A stretch of DNA of 7,598 nt from assembly GCA_030706105.1 (NCBI GenBank), contig JAUZPC010000128.1:1-7598 (forward strand), in the 5' to 3' direction. Each line of letters begins with the position of its first letter. The first letter of the stretch is position 1. The position numbers and the translations under genes are program-made. The notes under the pieces were generated by a model. It made no database searches. It was not told where the DNA came from and was given only the letters and a program-made list of their open reading frames with translations. This stretch comes from Bacteroidota bacterium (GTDB lineage: Bacteria; Bacteroidota; Ignavibacteria; Ignavibacteriales; Ignavibacteriaceae). Below are positions 1 through 5,745 of this stretch, piece by piece.

Positions 1-939
1 GAAAACGTTTCAAATTATTCGTGCGGTAAATGTGATAAGTGCCTGGCGGGAAGTCCCGAAATTATTTCTGAACAGGCAGATACTTTTGTTAAAGAGAAAC
101 TTCTAATCTCATTAAATATTATAGACAATCCGGTTGCTGAAAATGTTTTAATAAATATTCTGCTTGGTAAATCAAAAGCGGCTGATTATAATACATTAGA
201 AACATACGGTTCCTGCCTCAATTTTGACAAAGGCAGTCTGCGGCAAATGCTGTTAAGTTTAGTTGACAATAATTATATTCAGAAGAAAAAGAACAGCGCC
301 ACAAAAGTTGAACTGGCTCAGAAGGGATTCAATTTTCTTAAAGAAAATGATTTGCTTTCCAAAGGAAAAGAAAAGAGATTTAACTTTCATGAAGATTTGG
401 AATTATTCAACTCGCTTAGAGAAATAAGGGCAATTGCAGCAAAAAAATTCATGCAGGCTGTAAATATTATTTGCCCTGACAATATTTTAAGAGATATCGC
501 CTCTGTAAAGCCGAAGACAACGGCAGAGTTATTTAACATTCAGGGATTTACTGAGAGAATGTTTAACAAAACAGGAAATGATTTTCTTAAGGTAATAAAG
601 AAATATTATGAGCAAAAAGATGCTCCTAAGGATAAGAAAAAGGACATCCCCTCAAATTTGGAAGAAACCCTCAAAATGGTAGAAAAAGGATATTCTTTAG
701 CCGAAATAGCAGAAGCGCGCAATTTAGCAGAAACAGTTATTTCAATGCAGATTGAAAGCATTATTGATTATTACCCGCAATTGAAAACCGACAAGCTTTT
801 TGATAAAGAACTTTTTATTACCGCCACAAGCGAAATTAAAAAAGGATATGGCAATCTTAAAGAATTAAAAGAACGACTCCCCTCCGGAATTGACTATCCC
901 CTTCTAAGAATAGCAGCCGCAAAGGCAAAGCATAATTAG
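1..939 (+). CDS. recQ: RecQ-family ATP-dependent DNA helicase, C-terminal part (5' truncated by window edge)
   Basis: The frame is open from base 1 to a TAG stop, giving 312 visible residues. The first in-frame ATG (base 247) is internal and is not the start, because family sequence continues upstream of it. Residues 8-14 read CGKCDKC, three of the four zinc-binding cysteines of the RecQ zinc domain. The helicase core and first cysteine lie before the window. Residues about 30-125 fit the RQC winged helix. Residues about 134-203 (from LFNSLREIRAIAA) form an HRDC domain for DNA binding. Residues about 220-311 (NLEETLKMVEKGYSLAEIAE) match the helix-turn-helix domain found at the end of many Bacteroidota and Firmicutes RecQ proteins. 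RecQ unwinds DNA 3'-5' in recombination and replication-fork repair, in the cytoplasm. No downstream gene overlaps it. The family call is firm; the exact RecQ paralogue cannot be judged without the motor domain. Confidence 0.9.
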   Translation, partial: ENVSNYSCGKCDKCLAGSPEIISEQADTFVKEKLLISLNIIDNPVAENVLINILLGKSKAADYNTLETYGSCLNFDKGSLRQMLLSLVDNNYIQKKKNSATKVELAQKGFNFLKENDLLSKGKEKRFNFHEDLELFNSLREIRAIAAKKFMQAVNIICPDNILRDIASVKPKTTAELFNIQGFTERMFNKTGNDFLKVIKKYYEQKDAPKDKKKDIPSNLEETLKMVEKGYSLAEIAEARNLAETVISMQIESIIDYYPQLKTDKLFDKELFITATSEIKKGYGNLKELKERLPSGIDYPLLRIAAAKAKHN

Positions 940-963
940 CAATTGCTGATTATATATATACGC

Positions 964-1001
964 AGTTATATACATTTTTTATAAGGGAAATATAACTTTT
1001 T
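964..1001 (+). terminator. Possible weak hairpin/terminator after recQ
   Basis: AGTTATAT (964-971) and ATATAACT (990-997) are perfect 8-base complementary arms, followed by a short T-run (997-1001). The stem is nearly all A-T and the loop is 18 bases, so it would be unstable. It lies 25 bases after the recQ stop, the right place for a terminator. The sequence may also be chance in such an AT-rich gap. Confidence 0.22.
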
Positions 1002-1022
1002 ATTTGGATGCCCTGCAACGAA

Positions 1023-1054
1023 ATTGTTTCTAAGGATTAAATTTTTTATCTTTA
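1023..1054 (+). promoter_or_regulatory. Candidate Bacteroidota-type promoter for pgeF
   Basis: TATCTTTA (1047-1054) matches 7 of 8 positions of the -7 element TAnnTTTG used by the primary sigma factor of Bacteroidota. ATTG (1023-1026) matches 3 of 4 positions of the -33 TTTG element, at a spacing of 20 bases, within the usual range. The start codon is 25 bases downstream, giving a very short leader. Both elements are imperfect and the region is T-rich, so this is tentative. Confidence 0.33.
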
Positions 1055-1079
1055 ATTTTTTTATTAAACAGCAAAAATT

Positions 1080-1829
1080 ATGGTAATCTTAAAATCAGCA
1101 ATATTCAATCAATATCCAAATATTGTGTTTGGATTTTCAACTAAAATCGGCAATAATTCCCATTGCAAGCCGCCTTATCATTTTAACATGTCATTATCTG
1201 TAGGTGATGATAAAAATTTTGTTGAGCAAAACCGGATTGAATTTTACAAAGAACTTGGTTTGGACCCGGACAATATTGTTTATCAGAAGCAGATTCACAC
1301 CGATAATATCAAATACGTAGATAAAGCCGGGTTTGCCGGAGAAAGCGATGCCTTGATTACAGACAAGCCCAATCTGGGTTTAGTTGTTGGGACGGCGGAC
1401 TGTACTCCAATTTTTATGTATGATCAAAATAAACAGATAATTGCAGCAATACACTCGGGCTGGAGAAGCACCCAGAAAAAAATCTTATTGAAAACACTGC
1501 ACACACTGGCCAATGTTTTTACTTCAAACCCGAAGGATTTAATTGTATATATCGGTCCTTCAATTTCCCAAATGAACTATGAAGTAGGTGAAGAAGTTGC
1601 AAAACAATTTAACCAAAACTTTGTGAAAGAAGAAAACAACAAATTTTATCTGGATGTTGCAGGATTAAACTGTAATATACTAATTGAAGAAGGCGTGCCG
1701 CAAAAAAACATTCAGCTATCTAACTTTTGCACATATAAAATGAAGAACTTACTGCATTCATACAGGCGTGAAGGTGCAGCTTCCGGCAGGGCTATTGGCG
1801 TTATTGCAATGAAGGGATTGAATGGATAG
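1080..1829 (+). CDS. pgeF: Peptidoglycan editing factor PgeF / LACC1-type multicopper-oxidase-like protein (YfiH family)
   Basis: This 249-residue protein is full length for the YfiH/YlmD/LACC1 family. The metal and active-site triad is visible as His73 (QKQIHTD), Cys108 (GTADCTP) and His125 (AAIHSGWR), at nearly the same positions as in E. coli YfiH. Further family signatures are YIGPSIS..NYEVG (157-170) and CTYKMKNLLHSYRR (217-230). Family members have purine nucleoside phosphorylase and adenosine deaminase activity. In E. coli the protein removes UDP-MurNAc carrying L-Ser in place of L-Ala, hence 'peptidoglycan editing'. It is cytoplasmic, with no signal peptide. The ATG at 1080 is the first in-frame start next to the conserved N-terminus; it lacks a Shine-Dalgarno sequence and has an A/T-rich leader. 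The stop overlaps the next gene by 8 bases, so the two are probably co-translated. Older annotations call this family 'polyphenol oxidase' or 'laccase domain protein'. Confidence 0.93.
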   Translation: MVILKSAIFNQYPNIVFGFSTKIGNNSHCKPPYHFNMSLSVGDDKNFVEQNRIEFYKELGLDPDNIVYQKQIHTDNIKYVDKAGFAGESDALITDKPNLGLVVGTADCTPIFMYDQNKQIIAAIHSGWRSTQKKILLKTLHTLANVFTSNPKDLIVYIGPSISQMNYEVGEEVAKQFNQNFVKEENNKFYLDVAGLNCNILIEEGVPQKNIQLSNFCTYKMKNLLHSYRREGAASGRAIGVIAMKGLNG

Positions 1830-2724
1830 TAAGTTTAAAATAATATCTTTATATGCTCTGACTTGTTTAATATGGGGCGGAACGTGGCTGGCTATCAGAA
1901 TCTGTCTGGTAGATATGACTCCTTTCTTTTCTGCCGGAATCAGATTTATACTTGCAGCAGTATTTATATATTTATATATGGCCATTAGAAAAGTACCGCT
2001 CCCTATGGACAGGACTTCAATAATTTTATACCTGGTGATGAGTATATTTTCATTTCTACTACCCTTTGGCTTAGTATATTGGGGAGAAAAGTATGTACCA
2101 TCCGGTTTGGCCGCCGTTCTTTTTGCAATTTATCCCTTTGTTGCTGCCATACTTTCGTATTTCTTCCTAAAAGATGAAAAGATAGGTAAATTTAAAATTA
2201 TAGGGATGATATTATCCTTTGCAGGCATTGTAGTAATATTTTCTGATCAGTTCGGAGGAAAGCTCTCAGATTATTTTCTCGGAATGATTGCAATTACCTT
2301 AAGCGGTGTAATGCAGGCAAGCATAGCGGTTACAATTAAAAAATTTGGACAAAAGCTTGATCCGTTAAGCATGAATTTGTTCCCAATGGGTATAGGCGGA
2401 GTGCTTATGGTAATAGTGGGGTTCCTTTTTGAGGATTATTCTAAATTAAGCATTACTTTAAATTCCGGAATAGCAATAGTCTTTCTGGCGTTTTTTGGCA
2501 GTATAGTTACTTTTACTTCATACTATTGGCTGCTAAAAAGAATAAATATTATTCTGCTTTCATTAGTCTCTTTTATAACTCCAATAATTGCTTTAATACT
2601 TGGCTGGGCACTTTCGGGTGAAAAGCTTATAACAATTCACTTTATAGGCTCATTTTGTGTATTAGGAGGAATCTTTTTTGCTGTATTTGATAATTTGACG
2701 CCTAATAAAGTAGTAAAACAGTAA
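1822..2724 (+). CDS. EamA-family (drug/metabolite transporter superfamily) permease
   Basis: The 300-residue protein has about ten hydrophobic segments, near residues 6-26, 35-53, 66-86, 94-115, 124-141, 152-171, 186-203, 216-236, 243-262 and 270-290. This is the duplicated 5+5 layout of EamA proteins. The first repeat opens with CLIWGGTWLAIR (15-26), the family's typical first-helix motif, and the second begins near residue 152. It sits in the inner membrane and should move a small metabolite, most often by export of an amino acid or nucleobase-like compound; the substrate cannot be read from the sequence. The ATG at 1822 lies inside the end of pgeF (8-base overlap, ATGGATAG). An AAGGG at 1812-1816 is a fair Shine-Dalgarno sequence at 5 bases spacing. 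No clear terminator follows. The family is sure, the substrate unknown. Confidence 0.9.
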   Translation: MDSKFKIISLYALTCLIWGGTWLAIRICLVDMTPFFSAGIRFILAAVFIYLYMAIRKVPLPMDRTSIILYLVMSIFSFLLPFGLVYWGEKYVPSGLAAVLFAIYPFVAAILSYFFLKDEKIGKFKIIGMILSFAGIVVIFSDQFGGKLSDYFLGMIAITLSGVMQASIAVTIKKFGQKLDPLSMNLFPMGIGGVLMVIVGFLFEDYSKLSITLNSGIAIVFLAFFGSIVTFTSYYWLLKRINIILLSLVSFITPIIALILGWALSGEKLITIHFIGSFCVLGGIFFAVFDNLTPNKVVKQ

Positions 2725-2812
2725 TAAAAAGCAGCGACTACATTAAATCAACAAAGGGAATTAAGGATTACCATATTTAGAATCTGTTCCTCCTCGCGGT
2801 ATTCCTGCCCAA

Positions 2813-2825
2813 TAAACGGCGTTTA
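2813..2825. repeat. 13-base palindrome, possible operator
   Basis: TAAACGGCGTTTA is a perfect inverted repeat of 6-base arms around one central G. It stands in a locally more G+C-rich patch of the gap between the EamA gene and folB, 83 bases before the folB start. It could be a site for a dimeric regulator, but no regulator gene is nearby and a single copy is seen. Confidence 0.25.
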
Positions 2826-2847
2826 CTAATAAAGAATGTCCAATTTG

Positions 2848-2868
2848 ATCTGTATAATTTTAACAGAT
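2848..2868. repeat. Small inverted repeat upstream of folB
   Basis: ATCTGT (2848-2853) and ACAGAT (2863-2868) are complementary 6-base arms separated by 9 bases. A further direct copy of ATCTGT occurs at 2782-2787. The repeat covers the region where the -33 element of the candidate folB promoter would be expected, so it might be an operator. Arms this short can easily arise by chance. Confidence 0.22.
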
Positions 2869-2875
2869 ATTATTT

Positions 2876-2883
2876 TACATTTG
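2876..2883 (+). promoter_or_regulatory. Candidate -7 promoter element for the folB unit
   Basis: TACATTTG is a perfect match to the Bacteroidota -7 consensus TAnnTTTG, and it ends 24 bases before the folB ATG. No good TTTG lies at the usual 19-21 bases upstream: TTTG at 2844-2847 is 28 bases away and TCTG at 2849-2852 is 23 bases away. It sits in the only sizeable gap before the six-gene unit, which supports a promoter here. Confidence 0.42.
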
Positions 2884-2907
2884 CTATGTAATTAATTATG
2901 GTTATTA

Positions 2908-3294
2908 ATGTTAAATATAATTAGAATAAAAAGAGCCGTCTTTTATGGCTACCACGGAGTACTGACAGAAGAACAAAGTGTAGGCGGTAAATTTGAAGCA
3001 GACATTGATTTGTATACAAATTTCAGCTCAGCATCAGAACATGATTCTCTTAAAGAAACAATAAACTATGATAAGGTATATAAATTTGTTTACAGGCTGG
3101 CTTTAGAGCAAAAATATGCCTTAATAGAAACATTGGCAATGAAGATTGCCGATAGTATATTAATAAAATTTGAACAAACAGATAAAGTTGCGGTCAGAAT
3201 AAGAAAGAACAACCCGCCATTAGGCGGAATTGTTGATTGCGTTGAAGTTGAAGTAATTAAAGACAGAAGTGAATTGAAAGCGCAATATGTTTAG
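2908..3294 (+). CDS. folB: Dihydroneopterin aldolase
   Basis: FolB cleaves 7,8-dihydroneopterin to 6-hydroxymethyl-7,8-dihydropterin and glycolaldehyde in tetrahydrofolate synthesis. It is cytoplasmic and normally an octamer. The 128 residues match the family's length. The signature FYGYHGVLTEEQ spans residues 12-23. Residues matching the active site of the S. aureus enzyme are in register: Glu22, Tyr54 (TINYDKVY) and Lys100 (VRIRKNNPP). ALIETLAMKIADSIL (71-85) is the usual helix. The ATG at 2908 starts directly with the first beta strand (LNIIRIKRAVFYG). An ATG 10 bases upstream is out of frame. It appears to be the first gene of the unit and overlaps folK by 8 bases. FolP, often nearby in other genomes, is absent from this window. 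Confidence 0.95.
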   Translation: MLNIIRIKRAVFYGYHGVLTEEQSVGGKFEADIDLYTNFSSASEHDSLKETINYDKVYKFVYRLALEQKYALIETLAMKIADSILIKFEQTDKVAVRIRKNNPPLGGIVDCVEVEVIKDRSELKAQYV

Positions 3295-3802
3295 TAACTT
3301 GATTTTTGTAAGTTTGGGCTCAAATATTGGAGACAAACTAAAACACCTTGACCAGGCGGCTAACAGTATTAGCGCAGACAAATGCTGCAAGGTTGAAAAA
3401 GTTTCTTCTGTATATGAGACCATACCATACGGATACAAAGACCAGGACAATTTTTATAATGCTGCCATTAAACTCAGATCTTCTTATACTTTAAAAGAAT
3501 TTTATGAATTATCAAAATCTATAGAAAAAGAACTCGGGAGAAATAAAAGAGACAGGTGGGGGCCGAGAGAAATAGACATAGATATTTTATTTTATAACGA
3601 TTTGATTTATTCTGATGATTTACTTACTATACCGCACAAAGAAATCTTAAATAGGGATTTTGTCTTGGTACCCCTCTGTGAAATAGCTTCAGAGGTAAGG
3701 CATCCCGGCATAAATAAAAGAATTTGTGAAATTAAACTTGACGGAATTGAAAAGACTATAATTAATAAAATTCCCGGGAAAATTGAAATTAAATGTGAGT
3801 AA
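3287..3802 (+). CDS. folK: 2-amino-4-hydroxy-6-hydroxymethyldihydropteridine diphosphokinase (HPPK)
   Basis: FolK transfers pyrophosphate from ATP to 6-hydroxymethyl-7,8-dihydropterin, the step after FolB. Signatures appear in order: SLGSNIGDKLKHL (9-21), SSVYETIPYGYKDQDNFYNAA (40-60), IEKELGR (79-85), RWGPREIDIDIL (90-101), and IPHKEILNRDFVLVPL (115-130) with RHP (138-140). Asp97 and Asp99 are the expected pair of magnesium ligands. The 171-residue length is typical. The ATG at 3287 overlaps the folB stop by 8 bases (ATGTTTAG), with no clear Shine-Dalgarno sequence, so re-initiation by ribosomes finishing folB is likely. The next gene again overlaps its end. No missing key residue is seen. 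Confidence 0.96.
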   Translation: MFSNLIFVSLGSNIGDKLKHLDQAANSISADKCCKVEKVSSVYETIPYGYKDQDNFYNAAIKLRSSYTLKEFYELSKSIEKELGRNKRDRWGPREIDIDILFYNDLIYSDDLLTIPHKEILNRDFVLVPLCEIASEVRHPGINKRICEIKLDGIEKTIINKIPGKIEIKCE

Positions 3803-4466
3803 TATATTGGGCTCAGAAACCGGCATTAAATATATAGCAATTGAAGGAGTAATCGGCTCAGGTAAAACTTCATTAGCATTAAAAATTAAAGAACGATTGA
3901 ATGCGGAACTTGTCTTAGAACAATTTGAGGCTAATCCTTTTCTTGAGAAATTTTACGGAGACAGGAAGAGATTTGCATTCCAGACACAAATGTTTTTTCT
4001 TGTTAACAGATTTAAACAGCAGGAAGTTCTTAATTTAGGCAACCTTTTTACAGATTATACCGTATGCGATTATATTTTTGAAAAAGATAAAATATTTGCA
4101 TATTTAAATCTTTCAGGTGATGAATTAAAATTGTACGAATCGATATTCCCTTTACTGATACGCAATTTAAAGAAACCAGACGTAGTTGTTTACCTGCAAT
4201 CCAATATTGACAGGTTAATGTACAATATAAAAAGGCGGGGAAGGAAAATTGAAAGAAATTTAACCCGTACTTATATTGAAGAACTTTCTGAAGTTTATAA
4301 TAATTTCTTTTTTACATATAACTCTACCCCCTTAATTATTGTAAATTCTTCAGAAATTGATTTTGTTAAAAATGAAAAAGACTTCGATGAATTATTCAAA
4401 CAGATTTTTAGAGACGACAGGGCTTTTAAAGAATACTTTAAGCCGGAAAAAAGCAGGATTTTATGA
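3795..4466 (+). CDS. Deoxynucleoside kinase family protein
   Basis: This P-loop kinase probably phosphorylates deoxyadenosine/deoxyguanosine or another deoxynucleoside in salvage. I place the start at GTG 3795 (223 residues), which overlaps folK by 8 bases like the folB/folK junction; a TTG at 3783 would add four residues. Numbering from the GTG: Walker A GVIGSGKTS (18-26); Glu42 in VLEQFEANPFLEKFY, the likely catalytic base; FQTQMFFLVNR (62-72), substrate-pocket helix; VCDYIFEKDKIFA (90-102), at the place of the DR[SY] motif; KRRGRKIE (146-153), an Arg-rich LID. The Arg of the DR motif reads as Tyr here, which may be a subfamily trait. The last codons overlap the next gene by 4 bases (ATGA). 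Thymidylate kinase is less likely because of the EQFEANPFLEKFY motif. Substrate preference is not readable. Confidence 0.88.
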   Translation: MSNILGSETGIKYIAIEGVIGSGKTSLALKIKERLNAELVLEQFEANPFLEKFYGDRKRFAFQTQMFFLVNRFKQQEVLNLGNLFTDYTVCDYIFEKDKIFAYLNLSGDELKLYESIFPLLIRNLKKPDVVVYLQSNIDRLMYNIKRRGRKIERNLTRTYIEELSEVYNNFFFTYNSTPLIIVNSSEIDFVKNEKDFDELFKQIFRDDRAFKEYFKPEKSRIL

Positions 4467-4645
4467 TTAGATTTATTTTAACATTTATATTTGTATATAT
4501 TATTTTTCAAGTTGGAAAGTTTGTTATCAAGTTTTTCTTGTCACCCTCTTCTACCCCTAAAAAAACTGAAAAAAAGGTTAACAGCAATTATAAAAACGTA
4601 GAAGAAGCAAAGTACATAGATCTTGACGATGACAAAAAAGAATAA
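4463..4645 (+). CDS. Small single-pass membrane protein with charged, acidic C-terminus (unknown function)
   Basis: I do not recognise this 60-residue protein with certainty. Residues 2-25 form one hydrophobic helix (IRFILTFIFVYIIFQVGKFVIKFF). A basic Pro/Ser/Lys linker follows (about 27-40), then an acidic tail whose YKNVEEAKYIDLDDD (43-57) looks like a short conserved peptide. The layout recalls small Bacteroidota membrane proteins such as the DUF4834 group, which also end in an acidic motif; that link is tentative. The positive linker suggests the tail is cytoplasmic. It is real by context: the start overlaps the kinase stop (ATGA), AGGA at 4455-4458 is a modest Shine-Dalgarno sequence, and it fills the space between two operon genes. 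Confidence 0.72.
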   Translation: MIRFILTFIFVYIIFQVGKFVIKFFLSPSSTPKKTEKKVNSNYKNVEEAKYIDLDDDKKE

Positions 4646-4662
4646 TTGAAAGAAAAATTATA

Positions 4663-5745
4663 TTGTATTCAAATTTTTTATTAAAAATACTCGAAAAATA
4701 TTATTCGGTTCCTTTAATTGACGATAAAAACATTGGAATTCCCAAAAGTATTTTAATTATCAGACAACATAACCAGCTTGGAGACCTTTTAGCTTGTGTG
4801 CCCCTTTTCAGGGCAATAAAAGAAAAATTTCCCGGTTGTAAATTAACCGTTGTTCTCAGTCCACAGAACTACCAAGGATTATTAAAGAACAAATACATTG
4901 ATACATTATTTGTATTTGATAAGAAGAAATTGATTAATCCTGATTATTATTTCCGCGTAAAGAAATTATTAAAGAAGGAGTATGATTTAGTAATAGTACC
5001 TGTTACTGTATCTATTTCGTTTACAAGCTGCTTACTTTCCCGTTTTGCAAATGCTAAAAAAAGGATTGGTCCATTAATTTTAAATGGAAAAGAAAATAAA
5101 GCCTCTTTTTTCTTTAATTACAGAATTGAAATTGACTGGAGAAAACATCCTGACTCCAATGTATCCGAAAGATGCCTTGATATAGTAAGACCATTCGGAA
5201 TTGACACAACTAACTTCAAATCGGAAATTAGCACTGATAAAAGTGACATTAAAGAAGCAGAGAATTTTCTTTCAAAAATTAATAAAGAGAATAATCCTAT
5301 TGTTATTGGTCTGCATGTAGGTGCCGGCAAAGAGCAGAATAGATGGTCTCTCATCAAATACTGCGATTTAATAAAGCAGTTGAAAGATAAATACAACCCT
5401 GTATTTTTTCTTACATCAACTAACAGTGATTTGGAATCTGTAAGATATGTGCAAAAGAATTGCAAAGGGATTACCCTTCCCGAGTTTTTGAATAAACCGA
5501 TTTCCGAAGTGGCCGCTTTAATTTCCAAATCATCTTTATTTATCACAAATGACACAGGCGTAATGCATGTTGCCGGGGCTACGGAAACTTCCCAGATCTC
5601 AATTTTTGGTCCTACTAATCCCTTTAACTGGGCACCGGTTGGTTCAAACAAACATTTTGTCCGCAAATCAGAACTGATTGACGATATTACCGTTGAAGAT
5701 ATTTATAAACTATCACAAAAAATTTTAGATGAAAAGTTTTTTTAA
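4663..5745 (+). CDS. Glycosyltransferase family 9 protein (ADP-heptose:LPS heptosyltransferase-like)
   Basis: The protein is 360 residues long and has the two-Rossmann GT-B layout of WaaC/WaaF-type enzymes. The N-terminal motif is ILIIRQHNQLGDLLACVPLF (30-49). The sugar-nucleotide site includes GLHVGAGKEQNRW (216-228), ITNDTGVMHVAGA (294-306) and IFGPTNPFNWAPVG (314-327). It probably adds a heptose or similar sugar to lipopolysaccharide core or another envelope glycan on the cytoplasmic face; the exact acceptor is unknown. The start is TTG at 4663: there is no in-frame ATG or GTG between the upstream TGA (4630) and the conserved core. This leaves a 27-residue lead-in that is poorly conserved for the family. 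The gap to the small membrane protein gene is 17 bases, and the end overlaps ppx by 17 bases. Confidence 0.87.
   Translation: MYSNFLLKILEKYYSVPLIDDKNIGIPKSILIIRQHNQLGDLLACVPLFRAIKEKFPGCKLTVVLSPQNYQGLLKNKYIDTLFVFDKKKLINPDYYFRVKKLLKKEYDLVIVPVTVSISFTSCLLSRFANAKKRIGPLILNGKENKASFFFNYRIEIDWRKHPDSNVSERCLDIVRPFGIDTTNFKSEISTDKSDIKEAENFLSKINKENNPIVIGLHVGAGKEQNRWSLIKYCDLIKQLKDKYNPVFFLTSTNSDLESVRYVQKNCKGITLPEFLNKPISEVAALISKSSLFITNDTGVMHVAGATETSQISIFGPTNPFNWAPVGSNKHFVRKSELIDDITVEDIYKLSQKILDEKFF

Noticed and set aside
940..1079. Small RNA or riboswitch in the gap before pgeF
   Set aside because: Only A/T-rich runs, one weak hairpin and a candidate promoter are visible. No conserved riboswitch core or structured G+C-rich element was seen.
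1758..1985. 75-codon open frame on - across the pgeF/transporter junction
   Set aside because: Composition and content show no family features, and it lies opposite two well-supported genes. It is a shadow frame.
2710..2741. GTAGT/ACTAC inverted repeat at the end of the transporter gene as a terminator
   Set aside because: Five-base arms with a 22-base loop and no following T-run; not a credible terminator.
3220..3450. 76-codon open frame on - across folB/folK
   Set aside because: It lies opposite the conserved ends of two recognised enzymes, with no motif of its own.
3783..3794. TTG at 3783 as start of the deoxynucleoside kinase
   Set aside because: GTG at 3795 gives the same 8-base overlap as the other junctions and loses no conserved residues. 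TTG remains possible but is second choice.
5118..5666. 182-codon open frame on - inside the glycosyltransferase gene
   Set aside because: It is long, but it is antisense to conserved GT9 motifs, has no recognisable domain and no ribosome binding site. AT-rich coding DNA produces such frames.
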